Of a stretch of DNA of 64,000 nucleotides, positions 10,581-22,753 are shown one piece after another. The translations under genes were made by a program, and so were the position numbers. This DNA is from Mariannaea sp. PMI_226 (Eukaryota; Ascomycota; Sordariomycetes; Hypocreales; Nectriaceae): contig JANFOG010000012.1 in the NCBI GenBank assembly GCA_024336345.1, forward strand, positions 1,226,541-1,290,540, written 5' to 3'. The notes below the pieces were generated by a model. That model was not told where the DNA came from. It did not search any database and was given only the letters and a program-made list of their open reading frames with translations. Every line of letters begins with the position of its first letter. Position 1 is the first letter of the stretch.

Positions 10581-12640
10581 TCAGTGAATTGGTGCTGTTT
10601 CCCGCTTAAGCCAGGACATAGTCAGATCATCGCCTTTGAAGAAGCTTTGTGTCTTTTCTAGAACCTCGTCGTGGTAAGAGTTGATCCACTTCTTTTCTGT
10701 CTCGGTGAGAAGGGAGACATCGATGAGGTTGCGACAATATGGGACCATGGTGACATGCTCGAATCCTAGGAAAGGTTTGTCTCCAAAGGAATGTTTCGTC
10801 TTGACTTCCTTGACGACAATCACATTTTCAATGCGGATGCCAAACTTTCCGTCTTCGTAGTAGCCAGGCTCGTTAGATATTACGTTCCCAGGGGCGAGAG
10901 CAACCTCAGCAAATTGAACTCTGGTGCCGATGCCAATAGGTCCTTCATGAACGTTCAGGTATGACCCAATTCCGTGTCCGGTGCCATGTCTATAATCCAA
11001 ACCGTTGTTCTGTCACTTAGATTAGCCATGAAATCTCCATCTAGCTGCAATCAACCTTACGCACCCAAAGATGTTGTCGAGCAAGGCAATCGAGAGCGAA
11101 CCCTGTGGTGCCCTTAGGGAAAACAGCCAGGTCTAGAGCAATATGTCCCTTTAGGACCAGAGTATACGCCTCTTTCTCCACAGAAGTAGGAGTGCCAAAG
11201 TGAATTGTCCGTGTTGTGTCTGTTGTACCATCAAGGTATTGAGCACCAGAATCACATAGATAGATAGATTCTGGATCGATAGTAGCGCAGTTGCCCCTTT
11301 CTGGACCATAGTGTATAATAGCAGCACTAAATACATAGATCAGTGTTAGCATGGCTACCCTGGTGGTTTAAGAAACTATGAAATCAAACCGGGGAAATAA
11401 AACCTACTTTGCGCCAGTGGAAGAAATAGTAGGGAATGATAGGCCAACAAAGTTGCTCTTGCTGGCCCGAAGCTCTTCAAGCTTATCAGAGGCCTCAACC
11501 TCATCCAAGGAAGCCTTCTTATGTACAAGCTGGTCCTCAAGCCAAGCGAAGTACTCGATCAGGGCAGCACCGTCCCTGATATGGCATGAGCGCATGCCAG
11601 CCACCTCAGCTTTGGTCTTGATAGCCTTGGCATCGCCAATGGGACTTCGAATTTCGTCGACCATTGAGTCCCCACCAAGAGCAGTTTTGAGAGCCCATGA
11701 CCCTTTCGTAGAGATGAGGAAGCTGCCTTGTGCAGTTGCCCCAGACGCGGCGCCCTTACTGACGGTAGCATGCAAAGCCCGAGCATCATCTAGGATGACA
11801 TCATAAGGCTTGATGGTGATGTTGTTAGAGCTGAGATGACAGCGAATGTCGTCATCTAGCTTGGAGTCGTCGATATAGAGGGTAGCGGAGGTTGGAGTAA
11901 CAATGGCGTAAGAAAAGAATACTGGGTTGTACGGGATATCGCTTCCTCGTAGATTGAAGAGCCAAGCAATCTCATCAAGCATAGAGACAATAAAGCCATG
12001 GGAACGTTTCTTCTCAAGCTCCTCGCGAAGCTTTTTGAGCTTATTTTGAACAGTTTCGCCGGCAAGCTCATCGGACTGTTTTGTCACTGGCTGGCTTGGG
12101 CGGACGGGTCGGTTTTCTCCCCACGCCAAGTCAACCAAGTTCTCTTCAATGGGAACTAGATCTGCACCACCGCATTTGTGTATTTTGCCAAGAAGACTTT
12201 TAGCAGTCGAGCCGGAGATAAGACGTGCGTCGACTGCGACCTTTTTTCCGCCAGCTGATTGCTCAGCGGACCATTCCTGCCAAGTCGGAACATCCTGGAG
12301 ACCCTGCTTGAGCAGAGTCCAGTTGTCATCGAGCTGGGAAGCGGCCTGGTTAAAGTAGCGTCCATCTGTAGCAAGGGCAGCGGATTGCATAGTGACAACA
12401 GCACAGCCCGCAGACCCCGTGAAGCCAGAAATGTACTCACGACGAGCATCGCAATCTGCTATGTATTCGGAAGAATGACTGTCCTCGGATGGAATTACTA
12501 TGCGATGGGGATATAGTGTTGGTCATGTTGCGAGTTTGAGTAACATAGGTGCGGGCAAGCTTACTATAAACGTGGACATTATGCTCTTTCATCAAACTCC
12601 TTAGGCGAGTGAGCCTAGAGGTAGTATTGACCCTTTCCAT
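10581..12640 (-). CDS. ampp: Xaa-Pro aminopeptidase P (M24B metallopeptidase)
   Basis: Removes an N-terminal residue when proline follows. Four exons, 12640-12565, 12497-11408, 11326-11065 and 11009-10581, join in frame to 618 aa, the standard AMPP length. Two creatinase-like N-terminal domains begin [30 protein letters not shown], with [12 protein letters not shown]. The catalytic pita-bread domain shows the five metal ligands: Asp in [19 protein letters not shown] (two), His in [10 protein letters not shown], Glu in ISNEPGYY and Glu in IRIENV. The last splice restores [11 protein letters not shown]. The annotated start is [10 protein letters not shown], matching cytosolic homologues. The same frame is open upstream with ATGs at 12745 and 12814; the 12745 form would add MLLQTRARLLRLATPRPQPS and further Arg/Ser-rich sequence that looks like a mitochondrial presequence. 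See findings. Confidence 0.95.
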
Positions 12641-14601
12641 GGTGGAAAGTGAGAGTAGACGGCGTGTGGGAGAGCTTGTTCTCGTAGATGGTTGAGGTCT
12701 CGGTGTAGCTAGACGAAGTAACCTTGCCCTGGTCTGGAGGAGCATCGACTTTTGGACAAAACACAAGCCCAGAACCTTGGTCGTTGGTAAGAGATGCCTA
12801 GTGGCTTGGGTCAACGTAGGAAGGAAACCGTGATTTAGAGTGAAATTTCAGCTGGAGGGGGGAAAGGGGAACGGATATGTTTACAGGGAGGAGCTCGCCT
12901 AATACAAAGCCCTGGAAAGGTCCTGGAAGTGTGTGACATGGAGCAGGGCAGAAGGTGGTGAAGCATACAAGGAGCTGGTGGTAGATAAGTTGGCAAGGCC
13001 TGCGCGTAGAACAAGGATTGAGGAAGTAGGTGGAAGTGGTCACGTCTATTTGGTATGGCCGAGACAGCAGGCAGGTGAAGGAGGGCTTTGGAGAGGAGGG
13101 GTAGTCATGATGAACGAGGCAAGCTTACTTTGATTGTGCTGTGCGTTGGTAAGAAGTTGACGGAGGTGATCTAGGAAACTATATGAAGTCCCTGCCCACT
13201 TTTTGGAGAATGTTGGCCTCCTCCAGGTAAGATAAGAAGGTTTGGCAAACGGAGAGGTTAAGAGAGAGCATTAAAATGATTTGAAGCTTCATTACCTCAC
13301 GAGACCATGGAGACTAAATGACGATGGACCCCGCGGATCTTTGGAATGGCCGTGGCTCCGACTTCCCTCCAACCCAGCATCCTCAATTGGTACTTACCCA
13401 TCTACCTACCTAATTACCTGAGCCCTACCTAAGTAGCTAAACCTACCCAGGTAGGAGGATATGTACGCTGCCCTGCAAGTACCCCTTCCGTACCAATCAG
13501 GTACTTGAGATTTCAGCTGATAGAGCAAACTCTCGTCAAAACAAGGGACACTATCTTGCGCGCCTCCAAGCCAGTTCTGCTCAGTTGCCTGATACGATGA
13601 AGTGTTGTTGCAATGTCGCTTGCGACCAGTGGGCTTGGATGGGCCTTAGTATGGGATCATTGTCAATACCATGACGTTACTTATGGCTACTTGACTCGAC
13701 CCCGCCAATACTACCTTGAGGCCTACATTTTTCGCGTAGACCCTGGTACCAGATCCTCGAGTCACCGTACTGCTTTGACGGGCCCAAGTATCTAAAACGT
13801 TAGTGTCGGCGGCGCTCAGGTACCAGTCCTGTATAACCTAGGTACTCGGTATTCCGCCCACAAGTCCAGGTATTTAGGTAATCATTCATTCCAGCTCTGT
13901 TCACGTTGAGAGAGCGGAAGGACGATATGTACCGAAACTACACATAGATTGACACCATAAGGGGTCTAACTCTGCTTGGGTACAGATATTGTTCGATCAG
14001 TCTCCGTGTGTGACTAGACAACTCCTTCAAAGGGCACAGGAATCAAGGAGCAAAATCAAGCACCAAGGAAACATGCACTAATACATCGTACCCCCACCAA
14101 AAGAAAGGTGAGACTTGGGTACTTATGTACCTACCTCGAATTCTGTTCCAGCGGCTTCAACTTGCTGCCGCATCGAGTCGTCTAGTCGTCAACATCCATC
14201 GGTCCAGGTCACATAGTCTCTCCAGCACCAAGACTTCATATTTGACCTTCCCACGACCGAAAATATCGCGGGTTTTCCCGGGAAAAGCCATAATTTGGTA
14301 TCCTTAAATTTCACTCCTGCCTCTGTGGCATCCCGCTACGATATACCCAAGGTCAAGAAGAGGCCCAACAAGGAACATTTTCAGCTCATCTGAATCACGT
14401 CGCAATCATTAAAAGCAAGGCTGCCCGCCTATTGACTTACTTGGCCTCCCTGATCTGCCACTCTTCAATCTTATATAGGAGGTCTCTGGCTCACGAGCTG
14501 CAACTGACATCTTCTGGGCCTAGAGCCGAACTGCCGTCCCTTTGCCAAGTTGAGCTCATTCATTGCGGGAGGGATCCGGCTGCATATGAACAAGCTTCAA
14601 A
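12641..14601. other. 2-kb divergent region between ampp and the importin gene
   Basis: Contains the upstream open extension of ampp (to 12,814) and then non-coding DNA. Several clusters of TAGGTA/ACCTAGGTA words occur: 13,385-13,510, 13,820-13,885 and 14,105-14,140. No gene recognised; frames at 12,933-13,133 and 13,613-13,795 lack protein character. Confidence 0.5.
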
Positions 14602-17600
14602 ATGAACGAAATTCCGATCCCTACAACAATTCTAGAAGTTGAGGCTGTCAGTCGTCTACTCGAGGATATTTGAGCAGTGTCCTTCACCGAAAACCGCAAG
14701 TTTTGTGCTGACTCTCGCCCTGCCTAGCTCATCCTCTCCCTCTATCGGCCAAATGCACCAGAGGTCATTTCTAAGATACAAGCAACGTTATCCCGACTTC
14801 AGTCTTCTCCACAGGCTTGGGGCATGGCTCGTGATTTGCTAGGTCGTCCAGATGACAAAGTAAAGTTCTTTGGAGTTCTTACTATTATCATCAAACTCAA
14901 CAATGAGAGGTAAACTACTTCCACCTGCTACCTGCTGCCTGCTGCTGGGCATTCTATCATCTGACTAAATCTTAGCTCTTCACTTTCGATTGATGATGCA
15001 AACGAACTTCTTCAAAACCTGGTCGGCTGGTATTTGGAGGCTCTGCGCCAGGGGAATGGTCTATTAGTTGTCAGAAAGCTTTCTTCTGCTCTGGGAACCT
15101 TCTTTCTTCATTTCCATCACCAATGGCGACTATTCATCCGTCACCTATCCCTGTGTCTTGTGTCCGAGCGACCTCGCAGTAGTGCTAGCTTTAATGAAGC
15201 TTCTGATACAGACTCTGATTCTTTTATCGATCGTCTGAACCCGGCCCAGATCCAAGCGACTCTCTGGGTGTTGGGCAACATTTTAGAGGACATCACTAAG
15301 TTTGACCTGAACTCCGCCAACACGTTAGTTTAGAAGCCAACCCTGACAGTTCGTGATACTAAATTTTTGTATAGTATGGGCCTTTATGACGCTATCCTGG
15401 AAAATATGCCAGATGCCATTGCTCTCATGACCCGTGGGATGACGCCTCATTTGACTTCCCAGGAGACCCATGAAGAGTCAATCAAGTGCCTTCAGGTAAG
15501 TTGGAAACTAGCCACAGTCTTCTTAGCTGTAATCTAAAATGCTTTTCAGTCCTGGGTTTGGTTCGCCCAGCGCGCATCATCTCGAGACGCCAGACTTATC
15601 CAGCCTTTAGGACCACTTGTCAACACAGTTATTGGCTCCTTGACTGTGGATGAGTTATATGACGCTTCCATAGAGCTTATGGTGGATATATTATCTAATT
15701 GTTCTATATTTCTCTCTGATTCGCACGTCCAACAGCTCAGCGAACTTTTCAACAGCCCTTGGTTTCGAATACGCTATCGATCATTGATTGAAGGTGACTT
15801 CGACTTCGACTCAATACGTCTTGGTCAGCTTCTCCTCGCGTTTGGCGACGCCAGAGTAGAAAAACTTATGCAGGCCAACGATGAACGAAGTCAAGATTTG
15901 TTGTCAAAGCTTTGCGGGCTTCTTGCCACAGAGGGTTATGCTGTTGCGGAGGACAAAATTTTTGTGCCTGCGTTGGAATTTTGGTCAACCTTTGCGGAGA
16001 CTATGACTGACGCAATGTACTCAGATGAGGGCTCGGCAAATACTTGGGTACCTAGAGCCTTGTCCTTTGTCCTGCAAGCTGTGTCAAATGCTTGGCAAAA
16101 GGTGGTCTTCCCGCCACCTGATGAATTTAGTTCGTGGGATTCTAACGAACGTATTGGCTTTCATGATGCGAGAAAGGATGTTATTGACCTTCTCCAATCA
16201 GTGTTTTCATTGTCAGGGCCACAGCTTGTCGTGACATTCGCAGATCTCACTCTCAATGCTCTAACAAGTTCATCATGGCTGCAACTTGAGGCGGCCGCGT
16301 TCTGTCTTGGTGGTCTGGCTGACTGTGTTGGAGAAGATGCCAGGTGTGACGAAGCGCTAGCATTAGTCTTTACGTCCCCTTTATTCTCTGCACTCCGCTC
16401 AGGAGATCAAACCATCCCTCCACGCGTGCGGCAGACCTGTGTCTCCCTCATCGAGCAGTATACTGAGTACTTTGAACGCAACCTCTCTCACCTCCCCCCA
16501 GCGCTCACCTTACTTTTTGTTGTAGTGGGAGAACACCCTCTCACCGCAGCTGCTTCAAAGTCCATACATAGGCTATGTTCGTCTTGCAGAGACCACCTCC
16601 ACCCTGAAGTTGGTGCATTCTTAGATGAGTACCAAAAACTGGCGGCCGGCAAGAATCTTGACTGTGGTGCCAGTGAGAAGATCTTGGGTGGCATTGCGTC
16701 CCTTGTCCAGGCTATCCCAGACAGAATCCAAAAATACTCGGCATGCGCTAGACTTCTATCATTTATCCAGACCGACGTGCAACTGTCCTTGGAATTGTTG
16801 CGATCTCCTTCTGGTACTACCACTCCCTGCCTTATGGGATCTAGTTGCTCCTATTCATCTCCAGACGAGCACCCTGCTTTGCATACTGCACTGAAAGCAC
16901 TCCGATGCCTATCCAGTACCGGCAGGGGTTTACAGGCTCCGACTGATTCATCTGTCAACCTGACCGATGAGCGAGTCATTACAGGCAATACGGATCCTCA
17001 ACTAGCTCACTTACAAGAGACCATCATATCAATTATCGTTCAAGTACAAAGCTCATTTGACACCAGCGGGGAGGTCGTCGAAATCATTTGTAACGTACTC
17101 CGCAGCGGCTTCTCTGAGGTTGAACCTGGGCCCTTCGTCTTGCCCCCACAAGGTGTTGCTCAGTACCTAACTAACCAGACCTTGAGAACACCCCGGGTTG
17201 GTCTTTTAATGAGCACAGCTTGTTCTTTTGTTAGTTCACTGGAACATGACGGGCTCCAAGGGCAGCAAGGAATACTGCAGAGTCTTCTTCTCTGGGTCGT
17301 CGGTCTTTTAAAGCAACTTCCAAGTAAGTCAAATGCCTATGAGCTTGCCTGGATCGACGAGTTAATAAGAGCATAGACCCAGAAACAGACCCAGAGGTAT
17401 CTCAGAATGGGATTGAGTTTGTCAGCCGTCTCATGTCAAAACGTCCTATCATCCTTCTACGACTTGAGCCTCAAGATGCTGCTGAATTCTTCTTTTTTTT
17501 CACACTCCAAGTTCTCGACGGCAAGGAGCCATTGCCCAAGGCAAGTGCATCTGAGTTTTGGGTGAGTATTCTCTGCTTTTATTAAGTTTATGTACTTCTA

Positions 17601-18039
17601 TTCTAACGAGTGTTAGGCTGTTTTTATTAATACTAGGTGCGACACAGCAGAGTTAGATGAGATGATAGCGCAAGCTATGAATGCTCTGGGCCCTTTACTT
17701 GCACAGAGCTTGGCCCGAAATATTGGCGGAAGCGCTTCACGCAGTGAGCTTGACAAGCTCTCCGAACCCCTCAAGAAGCTCGTTGTCCGTTACCCTTTGG
17801 CTAGGACCTGGCTTGAGACTGGACTGTCTCATCCATCATTTCCCAGCGCAAAGGTCACCCCCGAAGAAAAGTCGCTATTCGTGAAGAAGGTCATCAAGTA
17901 TGTTTAATTGCCATTGTTTTCTCGGCTTAAAGTATGGGCTAACACGTCTTGCAGTCTTAGGGGAGCCAGGACAACCAATCAAGTAGTTCGAGAGTTCTGG
18001 CTATCAGCGCGGGGATCCAATTTTGCGTATGCGTCTTAG
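14602..18039 (+). CDS. importin-beta family nuclear transport receptor (importin-13/Kap122-like)
   Basis: HEAT-repeat karyopherin that carries cargo through the nuclear pore. Eight exons join in frame to about 1,006 aa: 14602-14646, 14728-14909, 14976-15323, 15375-15495, 15550-17323, 17377-17561, 17617-17897 and 17955-18039. Exon 1 gives only 15 residues, MNEIPIPTTILEVEA. Exon 2 continues LILSLYRPNAPEVISKIQ and then RDLLGRPDDKVKFFGVLT, typical of an importin N-terminal domain. The middle is helical repeats without motifs. The C-terminus LGPLLAQSLARNIGG-SASRSELDKLSEPLKKLV and NQVVREFWLSARGSNFAYAS resembles what I recall of fungal importin-13/transportin-3 type receptors. The subclass is my inference; the superfamily is secure. 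It is convergent with the WRS gene, with stop codons 260 bp apart. Confidence 0.85.
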
Positions 18040-18299
18040 AAATGCATAGAACCGGGTAGTTTGGCCACCATGGTCGAAATAGAGTATATTTGTACTATCC
18101 ATGGAAGACAGAAGAGGCACCAAATTCCTCGTCCATTTATCCCCGGTAATGGCGCTATTGGTACAAAATCTATATTAAAAACAGATAGGGAGATATAACC
18201 GATGTGTGATAAGTAGTGCTTTTGTTTTCCAGATATCAGGTCAACCCTCTTGGGGGGTTGAGGTGAGGATGGCACAAGATGGGAAATGCTGGATCATGT

Positions 18300-19576
18300 T
18301 CAGAATCCAATGGCGGTCCTGACTAGTTGCATTGTGCTTTCTGCGCTTTCCTGAGCTTTGCGAGCACCTTCGGCTGCGATCTCATCAAGATGAGTTTCAC
18401 CAGCATCAAGTAGCTCGAGGTAACGATCCCGAATGCCGTCGAGCCCAGAAATTACGGCATTAGCGACCATGTCCTTGAGTTGTTTAGCCCTAATGTCTTT
18501 GTGCTCGATGGCGAGCTGCTCAGGATTTCGACCGTGAACGTCAAATATGGATAGAATATCTAAAAGATTTGAGATACCCGGCCTATTTGCAACATCATAC
18601 GAGATGCCTGTAGTTGAGTCCGTCAAAGCAGAGCCAATTTTCTTCCTGATCTCATCGGGTGAGTCCGTAATGAGGATGCGTGATTTCTCTGACTTGTGAG
18701 ACTTGGACATTTTGAAAGTGGGCTCGGTCAATGACATAATTCGGCGCACCGGAGCTGTTGAAAGTCAGCCAGGGCCGAAAGAGCTAGAGTGATCAAAAGA
18801 GATTTACGGATGATGATATCAGGATATACAAGATGAGATCCGTAGTTATGATTGAAGTTGGTGGCACACTCGCGAGCGAACTCAATATGCTGTTGTTGGT
18901 CATGGCCAACTGGAACATGGGTTGCCCTTGTGCTAATGTTAGCCACCAAACAACTTAGAGATGCTCGAGGTATTTGCGTACCTATGGACGAGAATATCGG
19001 CAGCTTGAAGAACTGGGTACGAAAAGAGACCGAGCTTGAGTTGAGAACTGACGGCTCGATCTTCGAATGATGAGCCGTCATGAACGTTCAACTTGCTCTG
19101 GAGGATATGAGCTGATGTTAAGTCCGGCTTTGAGCATAGATTTTACCTTCCACTGAGTCATTCTTGACAGATACCCCACGGAAGCTGTACAGCTAAGAAT
19201 CCACATGAGCTCGGAGTGCGCAGGGACCTGTTCACGACTGTTAGTAGTTAAAGGTGCCATGAGAACAAGTAGAGTCACTAACCGAGGACTGATAGAAGAG
19301 CGTTGCTCTGTTCGGGTCAATTCCAATCGCAAGCAAGGCCGCCAACGCCTCTCGTTTCCTCTTACGGAGCTGCGCTGGTGGTTGCGGCATTGTGATGGCA
19401 TGCAGATCGACGATGGAGTAGATAAGCTTCGTGTCTATTTCCTCAGTTTGTTGGAGCTGTACCCATTGCCGGAGGGCGCCAATGTAATTGCCCAGATGTG
19501 GCACACCGGTAGGTTGAATTCCGGAAAAAATGACCTTCGGCCGCAAGGCTTTGGCAGTCCTTGTAAGTGTTTGCAT
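18300..19576 (-). CDS. msw1: tryptophanyl-tRNA synthetase, mitochondrial type
   Basis: Class I synthetase charging tRNA-Trp, expected in mitochondria. Exons 19576-19283, 19227-19147, 19097-18982, 18926-18808 and 18754-18300 join in frame to 354 aa. Both signature motifs are seen: PHLGNYIGA (HIGH equivalent) near residue 27 after [10 protein letters not shown], and KMSKS in exon 5 ([17 protein letters not shown]). Between them are [24 protein letters not shown] and [17 protein letters not shown], all bacterial/organellar TrpRS landmarks. Bacterial-type length and motifs, rather than the larger cytosolic enzyme, argue for the organellar form. Only about 13 residues ([13 protein letters not shown]) precede the catalytic core, a short presequence; a further 5' exon cannot be excluded. 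An rDNA scrap lies about 435 bp upstream of the start. Confidence 0.93.
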
Positions 19577-20233
19577 TTTAGTATAGGAGACTCTTTTTTT
19601 AGGGGCGCTAATTTGAGGACCAATCTCGACCGTCTACAGGTAGAGGGAGCTTTATTAAAGTTGATGATGCTCAAGTCGGAACTGGGGATGATTTTGTATG
19701 CATCTAACGGGGGTTATTGGTTCCTCATCACAGGAACACACCGAGAATCCTTTGGTTGAAAAGTAATGGAAAAGCGGAACGAGCTATCGAGCTTGACCAT
19801 AATTGCCGATAATAAGAGATATTCATTCCCATACGGCAGGGCTCATCTACTTCATCGGCTACAACTTACAAGCCCTGCACAGCCACTCACCCACGGATGG
19901 CGACACAGCTAGGATAGCTCGGTGCTCATCGAGCCAGATGTATTTTAACATTCATCAATAGCAACAAACAACGCAACTGGGCATCCCTTCTTCACCAGGA
20001 TGGAGTTTCCAAGGTCTCCGTTGGTGAACTAGCGGAGGGATCATTACCGAGTTTACAACTCCCAAACCCATGTGAACATACTCTCATATTCTATTTTACA
20101 TATGATGATAGATACAGTGTTTCTCACCCAGTAGCGATGCATAACTGGACAAGACGCATTTCGTAAAAGGAGAAAGCATCCGATATCTCCTAGGATATTC
20201 TCATCCTTCCCCTCTTCTTTCTCTTTGATACGC
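19577..20233. other. intergenic between msw1 and rsm10, holding an rDNA fragment
   Basis: Upstream region of msw1 and 3' flank of rsm10. Apart from the 18S/ITS1 scrap at 20,011-20,081 (separate entry) I see no gene. Confidence 0.6.
20011..20081 (+). pseudogene. fragment of 18S rRNA 3' end joined to ITS1
   Basis: About 71 bp reading aaggtctccgttggtgaact, then agcggagggatcatta (the 3' terminus of fungal 18S rRNA), then ccgagtttacaactcccaaa and acccatgtgaacata (the start of ITS1 as I know it from Hypocreales). Two differences from the usual text are visible: gaactag for gaaccag and acccatg for acccctg. Sequence on either side is not rDNA, so this is a dispersed fragment, not part of an rDNA array, and cannot make a functional rRNA. 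It is placed between two mitochondrial-translation genes. Confidence 0.92.
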
Positions 20234-21111
20234 TTACGCCTCAGTTGTAGGTGACAGTTTCAGCCCAGCCGCTTCTCGAAACCGCCGAGAGTTGAGCAGC
20301 TCTTCTACCTTCTCGGCAGTGCCAATAGTCTTGGTCTGGCCAAGATGTGCCCACCTACTATCAATCTGGCCCTGCTGGTCAGCGGGAAGTGTATCCATGT
20401 CTTTGCCAGGGCCGAGCCTGCTGAACTCCCAAAAGTTTGCCTTCATTCCCACTCCGTAATATTGATGTTTGCGTAGATAGGCGAGCCACAACTGTACAGT
20501 CTCAGGATCTCCGTCTCGAATCTGGATCATTCGTCGCAAAGTTTTTCTCTCGAAATTTTCTTGGGCCTTCTTGAAAATGAAATGGCTCTTTGGCACAGTC
20601 CAGCGCTCAGTAATACGCGGAAGGGGGACGGGGCCGTAGGCAGGTAGGCCCAAGTAATAGGCGGCCCGGAGAGCAAAGTCGCAGAAAAACTCAAGAGGTT
20701 GGACACTGTAAGAACGAAGCTGGAGATCGCATGAGGGAATACCGTATTCAGCCTCTCGCCTCAATGGCTTCAAGTGCAAGGCCTCGATCGAACGTGGGTA
20801 ACGCGATGGCTTCGTAGGGTCGATCTTGGGGTTGCCGTTGACTTCCCCAAGCTTATTGGGTACTAAGTCGCCTGGCAGCGTCCTAAAAGTTGTCAGGAAT
20901 GGCCATGACGAGAAGGGATGGATAATTGAGGCTGAGAAAGAGTGGTCTTGAAGGAATGGGTCGAAATAACGTACAAGGTACTCTGAGCCCGACAGGCAAT
21001 CCATTGTGCTTCAACTCGCTTGTAAAAGTCAGTGCTCTGGTTTTAATCGAAGTTCACGTCTGGTTGTCGTACCGGGAGGCGCACAAGGGACCGAAAACTC
21101 TGATGCAACAT
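20234..21111 (-). CDS. rsm10: mitochondrial small-subunit ribosomal protein uS10m
   Basis: Component of the mitoribosome small subunit. The conserved body is exon 3 (20882-20234), with HLKPLRREAEYGIPSCDLQL, RAAYYLGLPAYGPVPLPRIT and ERWTVPKSHFIFKKAQENFE, followed by TVQLWLAYLRKHQYYGVGMK, typical of fungal Rsm10. Upstream I infer two small exons, 21111-21073 (MLHQSFRSLVRLP) and 21018-20975 (RVEAQWIACRAQSTL across the splice). Together they restore one frame through consensus-like donors (GTACGA, GTACGT) and give a basic mitochondrial presequence; the total is about 243 aa. Without splicing, a frame from 21004 would also be open but would insert an odd stretch and lose the presequence, and the GTACGT...TTTTAG intron in it is convincing. 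Exon 3 is certain; exons 1-2 are likely. Confidence 0.88.
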
Positions 21112-21535
21112 CCTGTATTTACATTGATAGTGACGAAGATCAAAATTCCTGCTCATAACCAAGTCCAGAACGGAGCAGAAAACGGGAGTTTGGCGCACGG
21201 ACCATCTCCACACTGGCCTTCCTCTCACTCTGACTGAGCCAGACATATCTACAAAGCTCAGGGAAGCGATATAAACTTGTCTGATTGGCGTTTATCCCAA
21301 TGCTCTCTTTCATTAGTACACGGTAACTATTCGCTTCTTTTGATTTAATTGTCTTTGACCATCGGCGAACTAACAACAATGTACTAACGTCAATCCCGCC
21401 TTCGCACTGATGGCTCATCAGTGTCGGGTTTACAAGTTCCGTCAAACCACTAAGAGGACAAAGTTGATTTCACGTCTAAAAGAGCACAGGAAACAGTGTG
21501 ATAGACAGGTGCAAAGGCAGACGGATGAAGTCTAC
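21112..21535. other. intergenic between rsm10 and fcf2
   Basis: Short same-strand spacer with the rsm10 promoter and fcf2 3' flank. Overlapping minus-strand frames here are not protein-like beyond the rsm10 first exon. Nothing else seen. Confidence 0.5.
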
Positions 21536-22360
21536 TTAATTTCTCTTTCTGCGTTGGGCTATTAATTTCTTATAAAACGTCTTCTTGCCACTTTGCTTCT
21601 GTTTCTGGATGCCCGCATACTTGGTGGCAAACTTGGTCTTGTCCTGAGAGTTCATTACTTCCTCCAGAATGGTGGCCTTTCGCTCCTTTCGAGTTAGGCG
21701 AGCACTATAGAACTCGGTTGGGCCAGCAATGATTTCACCAACATGAGAATACTCCGGCGCACTCGCGCGAAGTGTCTTCTTCTGATGTTTGGGGTCTAGA
21801 ATGCTTCGCATACGGAGGAGTTGCCAGTCTCGTTTGAACTCGGGTGTGAGCTCAGTCTTAGGGAGGTCGAACCATTTCGATCCTGCGGTGGCCTGAATCG
21901 GCCAGTTAGCCTGATGAATCTTCTTTGTAGTCAAGTGAATAGGGCATTCAAGAAGAGAGAAAGGGCAATGTCAGAGTAACTATGATAATGGAAATCAGGA
22001 GGCCATGGTCCTATGATCCAAAACGGATGCTTGTCCCATGTCAAAGGGTGCCATGAGGGCTAGTTCTCATCATCCAGAGGAAAGGGTAGTAGATGCATGA
22101 ATATATGCTAAATTGACAGTGACGGGAGGCTTGCTTACCTTTGGTTGGACCTTGTGTCCCGTTTGTGGTTGAAGGGGGACTCGAACAGAGAGTTCACTGT
22201 TGTTCTTGCTGGGTTGTTGCTGGACGACTATTGAAGCGTCGAGTTTCACCCCGTCAACTTCAGCCTTCGCAGCTGTGACGGCAGATGCAGCATCGCTTTT
22301 CAGACGCAGCTCCGCCTGTCGCAGCAGCTCATCGACCTGATCATCTGAGATGTCTGTCAT
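21536..22360 (-). CDS. fcf2: pre-rRNA processing factor Fcf2
   Basis: Nucleolar protein needed for early 18S pre-rRNA cleavages in yeast. Two exons, 22360-22139 and 21922-21536, join in phase 0 to about 202 aa. Exon 1 encodes a polar, Ala/Gln-rich N-terminus (MTDISDDQVDELLRQAELRL). Exon 2 encodes the Fcf2 domain: WFDLPKTELTPEFKRDWQLL, RMRSILDPKHQKK, then YARLTRKERK-type basic text ending in KKLIAQRRKRN. Very basic C-terminus fits a nucleolar RNP protein. The intron is long for this locus (216 nt). The gene starts 393 bp from hap5, which is transcribed divergently, so the two share an upstream region. Confidence 0.92.
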
Positions 22361-22753
22361 GATCCGCTGTGGACAGGAGGAAAGAAAATTCTTGATGAGA
22401 ACCGACGGCGCGCGGTAGAAAAGGCCTTGAAAAAAAATTGGCCCAGTGGGGCAAGCTTAGGACCTAAGTTGTTCATGTGGCTAGTGAGTGGGACTAGATA
22501 TTAGGCCGAAACTTCTCATCTCTACCCACCTCTAGCAAAACTATAAGTTACTCTCTATTGTTAATGTGTAAGGGGCATGGTCTATCCCTGGCCAAATCAA
22601 TTTGCGCTGACATGGCGGTGTGGCAGTGCAACGGTCCTTCCCGCAGTCAGCCCCAAATGAACCTTGAGAGCTTGAGGCCCAATCGTCATCGTCATTGCCA
22701 TTTCGTCAACCTCTTGTTGTTTACGCATTCCGTCAAAATACACCGTCACCACT
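22361..22753. promoter_or_regulatory. bidirectional promoter region of fcf2 and hap5
   Basis: The two genes are head to head with 393 bp between start codons, so their promoters must overlap. I saw no unambiguous TATA box; no binding sites are claimed. Confidence 0.5.

Noticed and set aside
20011..20081. Functional rRNA gene
   Set aside because: Only about 70 bp of the 18S/ITS1 boundary; flanks are not rDNA.
20234..21004. Unspliced uS10m from an ATG at 21,004
   Set aside because: Keeps a GTACGT...TTTTAG segment that behaves as an intron and lacks a mitochondrial presequence, whereas the spliced model supplies one in frame.
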